From assembly GCF_001638985.1 (NCBI RefSeq), contig NW_017265135.1, forward strand, positions 1,727,223 to 1,791,222: a stretch of DNA of 64,000 nt. The letters run 5' to 3'. Below the pieces are notes generated by a model. The model saw only the letters and a program-made list of their open reading frames with translations, did no database searches and was not told where the DNA came from. This document shows positions 1 to 11,594 of the stretch, piece by piece; the first letter of the stretch is position 1; each line of letters starts with the position of its first letter. The DNA is from Phycomyces blakesleeanus NRRL 1555(-). Taxonomy: Eukaryota > Mucoromycota > Mucoromycetes > Mucorales > Phycomycetaceae. The translations under genes were made by a program, and so were the position numbers.

Positions 1-1828
1 TTTTCAATGACGGCAATAATGGCGATACTTTTTTTATTTATGATTTGCATTATTACAAAAATACATAGCTACCATTTCCCTATTGTAACTATAAAATAGT
101 TTATAGAATTAAGCAATTGTTTACAATTATAGATATACAGATATATGTGTGTGTATCGGGTTTGCATTGACAGTGTTCCAAAAACTCGTTTCCACTGATT
201 TGGTGTGACAAAAGCTTTATCTCAGCAATTGAATGAGAGCACCAAAAGACAAACCACCCAGTCTCCCATTCCTCCTTCCTTTACCTATATTTGGTTTTAA
301 AAAGGGGGTTTTTGTCTATTTACAACAATATTTTCAGAACATGACCGAGTTAATCTTGTCACCAATATTTGGGTTAAATTGTCATTAATACAAAGAAACT
401 AAAATATATATATATAAAAAACAAAAGGATAAGTTGGGGAAGATGTATTTTTGGCATTTTTTCTATATATATACAAAAAATGACTTTTATTTAGAATCTG
501 TCAATATATCTCTTTACCTTTCATTTCTTTAAAAGGATCGTATGAAAGAGAGAATGAGAAGGAGAGAAATCTCCATTGCTGTTCATTGGACTACAACATT
601 TTAGCTATCATTATTCTTATTAATTAATTAAGTGACAGACCTAAAGATATATATATATATACATATATATTGAGAATTCACTTTATTTTTTTTTCCTTTT
701 TTTTATTACTAATATCACTATTAATATTAATATCAGTATTGATTTCTCTGAGACTTTTAGTAAAGACTCTTACTAATAATTACAAAGCTGAGGAGATAAG
801 AAAGCACATTGGAAGGACAATGGTAAAATAGGCAAAAAAGATATCTATTTATTAAAAAAAAGTTTCAAGTTAATAGCAATGTTATATACAATATATCAAT
901 ATATCAATTTCTTTAGTTTGTTTGGTAAAAATTATAAAGATCTAAAGTACAAAATTCAAGGAAGCCAAACAAGGGAAATAGTATTAAAGCAGCCAATGTA
1001 TCCGGGAAATGTATTTTCCTATTTTATATATTATTTTTATTTAGTTGGTGAATTGATTGAAATAAAAGAAGAACAAGGTTTCTATTGTGCTACACGAACG
1101 CCAAGAGAAACATGGCCTTGTACATTTTTTTTTGTATTCTTATTCTATTATATTCTATTGTGTCTATCTGCACATATCTTGCCATAAATTTACACCAACA
1201 AGATTGAACTGAATTGAATCAAATTTACCTCGAATTTATTTGATTTGTTATCAAACAAGCAAATGCTAGTAATACTAACAACACTAACAATACTAACACT
1301 AATAAAAACCTGGCGTTTATTTATTTATCTATTTATTTACTTGTACGAGTGTTTCATTGCTATGATTATTTTGATTATTTTTTTTAGTGCAACAGAAAAT
1401 GATTTTTTTTAAAGGAATACGGAACTTGGCCTTTTATAATCATCATAATTATCATCGATAACATTATTATTTTTCTTATAAACAAATATTATAGCTTTTA
1501 TTGCTTTATTTTTTTTAAACAAATGAAGATCTGCAATTGGAATATACAAAAGTAATGCAGATTTCTTTAAGGGAACATGGTGTTCGAAATGTGATGGAAC
1601 GGGAAAAGAGGTTAGGACTAATAGAGAGATAAGCAAAAAAAAGAGGAAAGGAGATAGAGTGAAAGTTAGGTAGGTAAGGAGGGGAGTAAAGAAGTGGCTT
1701 TTTTTTGTTTGTTTGTTTGTGTGTGTGCAAGAGAGCAAAGGAAATGATAGAATAGAATATAAAGTAGAATAGAATAGGAGTAAAGTAAGAGAGTAGAAAA
1801 TAAAATATATAAAAATGTATATATTAAA
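1..1828. other. Gene-free AT-rich flank downstream of Hsp70
   Basis: No convincing coding region. The stretch is A/T-rich with T runs and TA repeats; 1268-1304 carries a short tandem of ACTAACA-type units. A 102-codon ATG frame at 879-1187 has random-looking composition (Tyr/Phe/Ile rich) and no recognisable family, so I treat it as chance. The part adjoining 1829 should contain the 3' UTR of the Hsp70 gene. Confidence 0.6.
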
Positions 1829-3928
1829 TTAGTCGACCTCTTCAACAGTAGGTCCATCAGCACCAGGGGCGCCACCACCAGGAGCACCACCAGGGAATCC
1901 ACCAGGAGCACCTCCGGGCATTCCACCGCCAGGAGCACCACCTGTGCTTGCGTACAACTTGGTCATGATGGGGTTGGCAACCTCTTCAAGTTCCTTCTGG
2001 CGAGACTCATACTCTTCCTTGCTGGCCTCGGCACTGTTGTCCATCCAGGAAATAGCTTCGTCAATAGCCTTTGTAAGAGTCTCCTTGTCAGCGGGCTCAA
2101 GCTTGCTAGAAACCTTCTCTTCAGCAAGTGTGTTGCGGAGGTTGTAAGCATAGGACTCAAGGCCGTTTCGGGCTGCGATACGGGCTGCGGCTGCCTCATC
2201 TTCGGCCTTGTACTTCTCGGCATCGTTGACCATGCGTTCAATGTCCTCCTTGGTTAGGCGACCCTTGTCGTTGGTAATGGTAATCTTGTTTGACTTTCCG
2301 GTGGTCTTGTCAAGAGCAGTGACATTGAGAATACCGTTGGCATCAACATCAAAGGTAACCTCGACCTGAGGTACACCACGGGGAGCGGGAGGAATACCGG
2401 TCAGCTCGAACTTGCCAAGCAAGTTGTTGTCCTTGGTGCGTGCACGCTCACCCTCATAAACCTGGATAAGCACACCAGGCTGGTTATCAGCGTAGGTGGA
2501 GAAGATCTCAGACTTCTTGGTGGGTACAGTTGTGTTACGCTTGATGAGAGGAGTCATGACACCACCAGCGGTCTCAATACCGAGTGACAAGGGTGCGACA
2601 TCGAGCAACAGGAGAGAGTCAGTCTTCTCAGAGGTGTCACCAGTAAGAATTGCAGCCTGAACAGCGGCACCGTAGGCAACGGCCTCATCGGGGTTGATGG
2701 ACTTGCAGGGCTCCTTTCCGTTGAAAAAGTCAGAGACCATCTTCTGGATCTTGGGGATACGGGTTGAGCCACCGACAAGGACAATCTCGTTCACTGAACC
2801 CTTGTCAATCTTGGCATCGCGAAGAACCTTCTCAACAGGCTCCATGGTTGTGCGGAAGAGATCCTGGTTGAGCTCCTCGAAACGAGCACGGGTGAGAGAG
2901 GTGTAGAAGTCAACGCCCTCAAAGAGAGAGTCGATTTCGATGGTGGTCTGGGCAGACGAAGAAAGAGTACGCTTTGCTCTCTCGCATGCAGTACGGAGAC
3001 GGCGGACAGCACGGGCATTTTCGGAGATATCCTTCTTGTACTTGCGCTTGAACTCCTGAACAAAGTGGTTAACGAGACGGTTGTCAAAGTCCTCACCACC
3101 CAAGTGGGTGTCACCAGCAGTGGCCTTGACCTCAAAGATACCGTCTTCGATGGTCAACAGAGATACATCAAAGGTTCCACCTCCAAGATCGAAGATGAGA
3201 ACATTGTGCTCGCCCTTGGTTTGCTTGTCAAGTCCATAGGCAATTGCGGCTGCGGTCGGCTCGTTGATGATACGAAGGACATTGAGACCGGCAATGGCAC
3301 CAGAATCCTTGGTGGCCTGACGCTGAGAGTCATTGAAGTAGGCTGGGACGGTGATGACAGCACTGTCGACCTTGGTGCCAAGGTAACCTTCGGCGGTTTC
3401 TCTCATCTTGATGAGGACCATGGAGGAAATTTCTTCGGGAGTGAAGATCTTGGTTTCACCCTTGAATTCAACTTGGATTGCGGGCTTGTCGTCCTTGTTG
3501 ATGATCTTGTATGAAAAGTGCTTCATGTCAGACTGGACCTCGGAATCGGTGAAGCGACGACCGATGAGACGCTTGGCATCGAACACAGTGTTGTAAGGGT
3601 TCATCTAATTTTTTTTAAAAAAAATAGACGCGTCAGTCAAGTCAATCACAGTCAATCAAAATCAATCAAAAATATATATATAAAAAAAAGCTACACTTCT
3701 TCTATGTTTCTTCCTGTTTAAAAGAATATAACATGCTATGTAATGAATACTTACAGCTACTTGATTCTTTGCAGCATCACCAATAAGACGTTCTGTGTCT
3801 GTAAAGGCAACATAGGAGGGAGTGGTACGGTTACCCTGGTCATTGGCAATGATCTCTACACGATCGTTTTGCCAGACACCAACACAGGAGTAAGTGGTTC
3901 CAAGATCAATTCCGACGGCTTTAGGCAT
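1829..3928 (-). CDS. SSA1: Cytosolic Hsp70 chaperone (SSA type)
   Basis: ATP-dependent chaperone of the cytosol/nucleus. Two exons: 3928-3755 and 3604-1829, separated by a 150-nt intron (GTAAGT...TTAG), giving 649 aa, normal for Ssa proteins. The N-terminal nucleotide-binding domain shows IDLGTTYS near residue 7, [12 protein letters not shown] near 200 and [11 protein letters not shown] near 335. The substrate-binding domain follows, then a Gly/Pro/Met-rich tail ([10 protein letters not shown] type) ending in EEVD, the cytosolic signature that binds TPR co-chaperones; this excludes BiP (no signal peptide or HDEL) and mitochondrial forms. The start is fixed by [10 protein letters not shown]. 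Heat-shock elements lie about 250 bp upstream and a TATA box about 90 bp upstream, so heat induction is likely. The exact paralogue within the SSA family cannot be assigned. Confidence 0.97.
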
Positions 3929-4014
3929 ATTAGAGTTCTTGTTTATAGGTTTTCTTTGAAAGAGTTAAAGAATAGAAAAACAAAAGTAAAGAACATAAGT
4001 CACCCACAGTATCA

Positions 4015-4023
4015 CCTTTTATA
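4015..4023 (-). promoter_or_regulatory. TATA box of the Hsp70 gene
   Basis: Read on the minus strand, TATAAAAGG lies about 90 bp upstream of the Hsp70 start codon. Position and sequence fit a canonical TATA element of a strongly inducible gene. Function is inferred. Confidence 0.6.
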
Positions 4024-4166
4024 CGCATTGATGAAGAACGTAAAAGAAATTTTAAGAAAAATCCATTGAATTTGGTTGGCTACAAGTATCTAGCATGACG
4101 AGCGTTAAACGGAGAACTAGGCAGTGCGGCAATTGAATATTAAGTTATAGTACTATATATACAGGA

Positions 4167-4203
4167 GAATGCTGGAACATTCATGCATATTCCCAAGGGT
4201 TCC
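4167..4203 (-). promoter_or_regulatory. Heat-shock element array (HSF1 site)
   Basis: On the plus strand TTC triplets start at 4180, 4190 and 4200, exactly 10 bp apart, and GAA at 4175 forms GAAcaTTC with the first one. This is an inverted pair followed by step-spaced direct repeats, a known type of HSF binding arrangement. It sits about 250 bp upstream of the Hsp70 start codon and 150 bp upstream of the TATA box. The spacing is seen directly; binding is inferred. Confidence 0.65.
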
Positions 4204-5921
4204 TTTTTGTGACGTGATTCCTTAATACCAGCACATTCTATATATCATTTACCATGATATATATATATATTGCGTATTGTATTATATATAAATATAAATT
4301 CGCCTTTCCTTTTAGCTGCCCTAAAAAAGGATCTTAAGGAATCTTTAGACAGCCAAAAAAAAAGAAAGAAAGATCTGCTTGTTTTACCTTGGAATTATTA
4401 CGTGGGTTTGGGTAAAACTTGTATTTACCAAGTTCAAAACCAGAGTGTCAAAAAAATATGTGTATATTTAATATAATATATATATTACCGATGCATTACA
4501 AAGAAAAAATAAAAGCTTCATAAGGGATCGTGTAATATATGGCTTGTATACTTGTTCAAATCATATATATATATATATGATAAAAGCCAATTATCCTTTC
4601 ATTCATTTATTCAACTATTTTATTTTTTATTAAAATTAATTAAAGAGAAAAGTTTAAACAATTAATAATAATAATAAGCCCACATATACATATATCTATA
4701 TTAAAATTAAGTTTCTTGAGATCCAAACCACATCAATATGTTCTTTTCCTGTCAATCTTGTGCAAACCTATTTGATTTTGCTTTACCGCTTTACATTTAC
4801 TGTTGCATATTCAAGTTAAAGTAGTACGAGTGGCTTGTGATATCGTTTTTATGTTCGCTTAGAAAATGGTTGCTAAGCAACTCCGAACTTTTTTTTTTTT
4901 TAAAAAAAAAGTCTATTTTGCTTCTTATATGCACGCGTGTTTTTCTTTTTTTTTTCTCTTCCTCTCTTCTTCTATTTGTGTGTACGCATATATTTATGTA
5001 CATATGTGCTAGTGAGAGTGAATGAGTGAATATCAAGTAAAGAATGTCATAAATAAAAGAACAAAATAAAAAAGAAACGCGCTAAACAGTCCGCTCATCT
5101 GTTCCCTAGGTAACGAACAAGCTTTATTTGTACATCACTAAAAGGTGTATATTTTTTACGGCTGAATTACAAACACAGACATAAATTTCCACCAATAAAA
5201 AAATGTGCTTATGAGACAGATACAATAGCATTTTTTTTTTCATTAGCTCATTAAATTTAACAACATGATGAACATCTTTTATATTCACATTTCTAATTTA
5301 TTGATAAAACAACGAAGAAACTCATAATGTTAATACTACTAATGACTGTATTCTTTATATCTATAGTTGTATTTGTACCTTTTCCCTTTTTTATTTTTAT
5401 AAGAAAGAGCGCTTGGACCAAGTCTAAAAAAAAAAGAAAACAAGAGCAAGAAGCATATCCTGCGTTTAGTGTCTACTCGCTATTTAAGGAAGTAAATTGT
5501 TGACAATTGGCAATGTACAATACAAATATGGACAATATCATCGGGAGTTAAAATAGTATATATATATAAAACCGTAGAAAAGATAAAATAAAAAATATTA
5601 AAAACTTGTAAGCTTTAAGAGTAGCTTACTACATTGTCTAATAAGAGTGATATGAATTTCACTAGAAAATAGCAAGTCTCATCTTAAGTAACTAGAGGTA
5701 CTAAGATGTTATCACAGATAATAATTATATGTTTGTAAAGAAGGCCGAATAGAAAGAGAAAAAGAAAAAAAAGGGACCCTATTTTCTGGTCTGGTTGTTT
5801 CATTTTAATCTCCGTTCGGTGCTCATTCTCATGGAACCTACCTACCTCACATTTCTATCAGTCACACTTTGGATCTTTGATTTTCCCTGATTTTGCCATC
5901 TCCCACGATAGTTTGCCTGGC
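4204..5921. other. Intergenic region between Hsp70 and CK2 beta
   Basis: Divergent promoter region for Hsp70 (-) and CK2 beta (+). It contains AT microsatellites (4256-4270, 4565-4579) and long T/A runs, for example a T12 followed by A10 at 4889-4910. No coding region is supported. Confidence 0.5.
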
Positions 5922-7252
5922 ATGGACAGGTTTTTCTCGACAGCGGCAACCACAGGCGATGGAGCCGATTTCAAGTTTGGTAAGCTAGATGAAAATTACA
6001 AACGGAATACTAATGATTCATCAGAACCAGAAGATGACTCTGTAACGAATTCAAGCAGTTCGCTTCAGAGTTGGATTAGTTGGTTCTGCTCGCTGTCGGG
6101 CCATGAGTTTTATGCGGAAGTGCCAGAGGACTTTATCGAAGACGACTTTAATCTTACCGGACTATCGGCACTCGTGCCATACTACAATGAAGCATTGGAA
6201 ATGATCCTGGATGTTGAGCCAGAAGAATACACAGACGATGACGGACAATCCAAAGACGACGCCACCCTAAAAGACGATGAGGATGAGAATGATGGGTTCT
6301 GGAAAGAAGGAAGCTTGAAAACCAACCAAAAAGGCCGCGTAGAGCCCAGACTAGTGGAGCCTTATGCAGTGATGCTTTATGGACTCATCCACCAGCGATA
6401 CTTGCTCACACGTAACGGCCAACGGTTGATGGCAGAACGTTATGCTTCGGGACAGTTTGGGTTTTGTCCGCGCGTGTACTGCGGACGCTGCCCAATCCTG
6501 CCCTGCGGCCGTTTTGAAGAGGCTGGACAGGAGAGTATCAGAATGTACTGCCCCCGTTGCATGGATCTTTACAGTGCCCCGAGCTCGGTACATCAGTGTA
6601 TAGATGGTAAGGGTTCCCTTTCCATATTTTTTTTTTCTTTTTTTTTCTTTTTTACCATAGTTACTAATTAGTTACCGTGACAATTTTATTATTGTTGTTT
6701 TTAAATAAATAAATAAATTATTAAATAAAAAAGAAAAAAAAAGAAAAATAATATAATATAATATTCCTTGCATTATTTTTAGGTGCTCACTTTGGATCGA
6801 CCTATCACCATCTCCTCTTTCTTGCTTACCCTGAGCTGGTTCCTGCTCCCAAGCGACACATATACCAGCCCCGTATCTTTGGATTCCGTGTGAACGAAAA
6901 GTCACAAGCAGGACCGAGAATGCAATGGCTTCGAATGCGACCAAGTAATTATGTGGATGATGAAGACAGTGAGGACATGGAAGAAGAGCGAGAAAACCCG
7001 GACGATGACTCTTTGGAAGAAGAGGCGGTGGGTAAGGTAAACAGACACGATGTCACAGCACGCTGAAGCGAGCTTCTTCGTTGTGACACATCTTCTCATG
7101 GATTAAAAAAAAACACTCGTTAGCCGGTCCCATCGCAGGCGGTGGAACAGAGGCAAGAGGGGGAAGAGCACTTGGAGAGGTTGACGAATCAGACAGAACG
7201 ATGGCGCATTAGGGAGACGGGCCTCAATAGCTTTTTTCGACGCTGGCTCTAA
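5922..7252 (+). CDS. CKB1: Casein kinase 2 regulatory subunit beta
   Basis: Regulatory subunit of the CK2 holoenzyme; it dimerises through a zinc finger and docks the catalytic alpha subunits. Exons 5922-6606, 6783-7036 and 7139-7252 give 350 aa. SWISWFCSLSGHEFYAEV opens the conserved core, NLTGL follows, and the zinc-binding cysteines are in CPRVYC and YCPRCMD, followed by GAHFGSTYHHLLF and PRIFGFRV. An Asp/Glu-rich insert (DDDGQSKDDATLKDDEDEND) interrupts the usual acidic loop, and the C-terminus has a charged extension. The start is the first ATG in frame (MDRFF). The last intron, 7037-7138, is assigned because it restores an open, Arg/Glu-rich C-terminus; a shorter form stopping at 7066 without splicing is possible. 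Donor GTGGGT at 7028 is an alternative. Confidence 0.93.
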
Positions 7253-7880
7253 TCTCTACACACAATAAACAACCTCCATATTCAACTCACTATACTTGTC
7301 GCAAAATCTCGGGCTGATTCTAAAGCAAGACAAGGACAACGAGAACAAAAGATAAAGAGAGAGAGAGAGAGATCAAGAGAGATAAAGATAAAGAGATAGA
7401 GATTAGAGAGACCCCCCTTTCCATCTTCTCCCCCAAACTGAAACCAAAACCAAAACCAAAACCAAAGCCCTAGCCAACCATACTCCATTTTACTCCACTA
7501 AACCCCTCATTATCCTTTCTCGGAGTGTTCAATAGTCATATATATATATATATCAGAAAAGAAAGAGAGAGAAAAGGACCTTGGGCATGATCTAACGAAT
7601 GGAGATTAAGGGGACTATATTTTTCTTCTTCTTCCCTTCTTCTTCTTCTTCTTCTTATCTTTCTTCTTCTTGTTCTTCTTGTTCTTCTTCTGCGTATTCG
7701 GAACAAGGATCTGTTCTTTACCAGTCAAGTCAGGAGTTTTGGTCGGCTGCGTATATTGGTTGTGATTACGTTGCAGATCCTTCAAAATTCCTTCCATTCT
7801 AGTGACAGACATACAACCTTTCCATTCCTTTCTATCTCCCAGCACTCCCAAGCTAAGAGGTGTCTTCCGATGGCATCCCA
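7253..7880. other. Intergenic/leader region rich in purine and CTT tracts
   Basis: Contains a GA microsatellite (7359-7408), a run of AACCAAAACC units near 7440-7465, a TA repeat (7541-7553) and a long CTT/TTC tract (7625-7690). The latter is probably part of the leader of the next gene. A four-codon upstream frame starts at 7870 and its stop overlaps the ATG at 7881. Confidence 0.4.
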
Positions 7881-8447
7881 ATGAACCCAACACCAGCTAC
7901 TACCACCGAAAGCCATAAGGCTACCCCTGATTTGTCTCCCATTGTCATTGTCCTCATCGTCTTCGCCATTCTCGCTGTCATTGCACTCTTTGCACTTGCC
8001 TGGCTCTTCTGTCTCCGACAAAACTTCAAACACAAGCGTCGTTCTACTTCTCCGCCATCACCCACCTGCCACGACCTTGTTTTTTCATCTATACTACAGC
8101 ATCCCCCAAAGCCGTTTGTTCCTACTGCAACCAAGAAATATAACCGTACAGACCAGACTACAATGTTTGAAGATGGGTATTCATACTCTAGTCACCAATC
8201 CAACTCCAGAAAACCAGTCGCTACCTACGACAGTACAGATCCTATCCTCATGTCGCTGGCTCGACAGCGAGAAGAAGACAGAGCCGGATATTACCGAAGT
8301 CCTTCCCGATTCACGGCTCCATATATTAACAGTGCTAATAGCAGCAATACTTCTTCATTTGTTCCACCTTCCCCCGGAGAGCTCTTGCGTGACGAAGAGG
8401 CTGCTACAATGCATCGCATGTCCATTTCATCATATCATGTTTGGTAA
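7881..8447 (+). CDS. Single-pass membrane protein of unknown function
   Basis: A 188-aa open frame starting at the first ATG. A short Thr/Pro-rich N-terminus is followed by one strong transmembrane helix (PIVIVLIVFAILAVIALFAL, about residues 20-45) and a basic stop-transfer patch (KHKRR). The rest is a Ser/Pro/Tyr-rich, probably disordered cytoplasmic tail ending in SYHVW. There is no cleavable signal peptide, so a type I/III orientation with a short outside segment is inferred. The layout resembles small fungal cell-surface sensor-like or SKG6/AXL2-type anchors, but I recognise no specific family. A leader exon could exist upstream. It converges with the next gene on the minus strand. Confidence 0.65.
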   Translation: MNPTPATTTESHKATPDLSPIVIVLIVFAILAVIALFALAWLFCLRQNFKHKRRSTSPPSPTCHDLVFSSILQHPPKPFVPTATKKYNRTDQTTMFEDGYSYSSHQSNSRKPVATYDSTDPILMSLARQREEDRAGYYRSPSRFTAPYINSANSSNTSSFVPPSPGELLRDEEAATMHRMSISSYHVW

Positions 8448-8759
8448 CCATACCAAACTGAAAAAAATAAAAAATAAATAAATAAAATAAAAAAAAAGTT
8501 GTGGGTCATCTTCGGCATCTTTCTCGGTAAGATGATCTTGGCATGACACCCTTCTGTGTAGATTAAGTAGATAGCCTTCATTTGCCTCTTTACCTTTGTT
8601 TATTCTTTTTACCTATTACTCATGTAACATTCGTCCTTTATATTTATATAATTATATATAATTATATTCTTGTTTATTCATTCACTTACTCTCCTTTTCT
8701 TCTTCTTCTTCTTCATTTCTCTATATTATTTTTAAACCAAAAAAAATGCTACAAAAGCG

Positions 8760-8793
<34 letters not shown>

Positions 8794-9510
8794 AATGCAT
8801 AAATACATAAATATTAAAAATAAGAAGATTTATATCGAAAGAGAAAAAGCGAGAAAGAGAGAAAGAGAGATAAAGAAACACAGACAAAGAAGCATGGGGT
8901 TGAATAATACAACACAGAGCGTAGTTAATGCACGATCATCTGCAGATGGTCAATGCTTCAATATGATGAAATATGTCTTGGCTATTGTCAGAACCTAAAC
9001 GCGCAAAACAATGATCTATGACAACAATACTAAAAAAAGATAGTAAGCAAGATTTTGTGATTACATGAAAAAATTATAAAAAATAGTAATAAAAAAAAGA
9101 AATAGAAAATATGGGTATTTTAAACAAATCATCAACAATATCATAATATCCACAACCACAACCACTGCTGCTGCTGCTGTTTATTTTGCTCGAATAAACA
9201 ACAGTACATATGCATTTGTTCACTTTAAAATACCACTTACTTATTTAATATCAAGCTCTTTCATCACACATAAAATCGAACAACCTGTTGAATTAATACT
9301 TCATTATCCCTAAATAAGAATACGGCACATATAATAAAAGCTCCTTATTATTCAATTATCCCTTAATAATAAATTCTATTTAAGTAGATTAAGCTTGATC
9401 CGTAGAAATTACAGTGTATTAGACAATAAGAGATTATTCACTTCTTTTAATTAACCCGAGTACCCGTAAAATAATCGCTCTATATTCATTTATATTCATT
9501 TATATTTGCT
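8448..9510. other. Convergent intergenic region
   Basis: Contains a CA/TA dinucleotide tract (8761-8792), purine-rich GAGAAAG repeats (8840-8870), a CTG/CAG-type short repeat at 9167-9179 and many A runs. No coding region is supported. It should include the 3' UTRs of both flanking genes. Confidence 0.5.
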
Positions 9511-10347
9511 TTATTTCATTTCATTTTTCGGAGTCATTTCGTCGATAGACCCTGTCAGGACAGTCTCTTGGTCACGCTTTTGAAGTTCAGCAATCAAATC
9601 ATTCAAGAGCTTTCCATGAGCATAGTGACAATAGCCCATCGAAACACCCCACTTCCATAGCTCCATCTGTCGCTCGTCTTTTCCTTTGAATATTTTTGGA
9701 GTGTGCCGATACTGTGACCGATCATTGTGAGCTAGTTTTTTTGATTTACAGTCAAAATTGGTGTGGGCAGTGAATGTAGGCGAAAGTTCAGTAGCAGTAG
9801 TTCCCTTTTCGTCAAATGAACATGCACTTGGGGCAGGAATATGAATCGAATCGGCTCTAGTGACCAACTGGTAGGATGTCATATGCGAAGGCAGTGAATT
9901 AGCAGATGTAATCGTCCCGAGCATTGAATGGGGTCTTTGTAAGCCTCCAAGTGTAGAACATGAGACGGGATCGCTGGTATAAAATGATTTACAAGGTGAA
10001 GATTGGGATCTAGGTAGTGCAAATGAGGACTTGATTGGAGGAGGAAGATTGGACTGGTTGATTTGGAGAGCTATCATGCGTTTTTTCCAGTATTGATGGA
10101 TTCGATAGCGGTTTAGTCGTTGCTTCCGTTTCCGGCGTTTCATACGGTACCAGTGGATTGTTTTGTAGATATAAACACTCAAGTAGACAATAGAAATGAA
10201 CGTCAGGATAGCCGGAACATAGTAGTTATATACGGTTGAATCACGAAGTAGTCTGCCCTGATTCTCAGGCAATGCAGGATCAGACAATACAATATCACCT
10301 TGTGTTATCACCACTGCCGCAGATGGTGCCATTGATATTGGCGGCAT
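9511..10347 (-). CDS. Single-pass membrane protein of unknown function
   Basis: The open frame from ATG 10347 gives 278 aa. An N-terminal stretch of about 45 residues precedes one transmembrane helix (VPAILTFISIVYLSVYIY). A very basic juxtamembrane block follows (RMKRRKRKQRLNRYR), then a Ser/Thr-rich tail. The frame continues upstream to 10398 without an ATG and there encodes a hydrophobic stretch (LLLSFSLVFLYMPP) that would suit a signal peptide, so a short upstream exon spliced near 10399 is possible. Alternatively TATAAATA at 10386-10379 could be the promoter and the ATG at 10347 the real start. No family is recognised. The protein is lineage-specific or fast-evolving, and no enzymatic motif is visible. 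Confidence 0.55.
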   Translation of the reverse strand: MPPISMAPSAAVVITQGDIVLSDPALPENQGRLLRDSTVYNYYVPAILTFISIVYLSVYIYKTIHWYRMKRRKRKQRLNRYRIHQYWKKRMIALQINQSNLPPPIKSSFALPRSQSSPCKSFYTSDPVSCSTLGGLQRPHSMLGTITSANSLPSHMTSYQLVTRADSIHIPAPSACSFDEKGTTATELSPTFTAHTNFDCKSKKLAHNDRSQYRHTPKIFKGKDERQMELWKWGVSMGYCHYAHGKLLNDLIAELQKRDQETVLTGSIDEMTPKNEMK

Positions 10348-10398
10348 GTATAAGAAAACCAGACTGAAGCTAAGGAGCAGGTATTTATACACACTCAA

Positions 10399-11594
10399 CT
10401 ATCTAAATATCTAGCTAGAAAATCTGTCGCACTCAAGACAGCCAACCAAAGTAAGGAAATCCAAGCTGAACCAGATGACTTGACAGCCGAACTTCCTTTA
10501 CTTGTTTCCTTTAGATAGAGAGTGTATCTTTGCGGTTGGTATCATAATGACAGCTTAACAAAAAGGCCTGTAGGGAGCCTTAAAAGGAGAAAGCAAGTTA
10601 CTCTTAAAATAATTAGTATTAAACAGATAAGTACATAGAATGCAAAGTACATCGAAACACACATATGTTAAGACAATTTAATGGTGGTGAGCAGTATTCT
10701 TATTGTAAAATTTAGCCTAATGCCGAAATGACGGCTTACAGAAAAATAAAATAAAATAAGATTAAAGGCTATAAAAGTGATTTAGCAAAAGAAAGACATA
10801 TAAAGTAAACATCTCCTACGATAAACACGTTCGTAATAGATGCTTGGATGACTTCAGAACCTCCTTTTTTAATGAATATAATAAATAATACTCGCCAATA
10901 GCGCATGGCATACTCAGCCTGCATGGAATAAGCGGCATAACTCTAGGCACTTTGTATTACTGATCGAAACAGTGTGTGATGGTGTATTCAAATACAAATC
11001 CTTGCTCTCCACCTTTATTACTGTTTTTTTAACAGTAGCAGAAAACATTCATAAACAAAGCAAAAACAATTCATTTAAAATTCTGAATCAACTTTAATAT
11101 ATATATATATCTGTGTATTTTCGATTGTAAGAGTACACAGACATCTAATGCAGACTTTCGGTTAAATAAACTTTAATACAGGTATCTGTGCCTCATGAAT
11201 TTTATGCTTAAGATCTTTTTAAGTTATTTGTGTACGGGGTTTTACCTTTCAGTTTATGTACTTAAAGAAAAAATGATGATTAATATATAATCATACCAAA
11301 AAAAAAGGTTTCACTATCCAAGGCTAAAACAAAAAACCATTATAAAAGTCGTGATAAATTTAACATACAACTACTTATCAGCAGTAATAGCTAAAGTTCT
11401 CGAATTTTAGTGACAGGATCATATGTATGTTCATTATTTAAATATAAAAAAGAAAATATCAAGATAAGGTATAACCTCCCTTGTCATCAATTGCAGCTTG
11501 ACATTGATATTATATACTGTTTACCAAGCATAATACAAGCTCAATTCCTATTCATTCTCTTCCCCTCTCGCTACTTTAAAACCTTCAAATTATC
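10399..11594. other. Intergenic region, nothing recognised
   Basis: About 1.2 kb of AT-rich sequence with a TA repeat (11098-11111) and A/T runs. A 63-codon frame at 11410-11601 has no supporting features. Confidence 0.4.

Noticed and set aside
879..1187. 102-codon ATG frame on the plus strand
   Set aside because: Composition follows the AT-rich background, no domain or neighbour support, lies downstream of Hsp70.
1944..3514. Several frames of 60-150 codons antisense to Hsp70
   Set aside because: Antisense shadows of a highly codon-biased gene.
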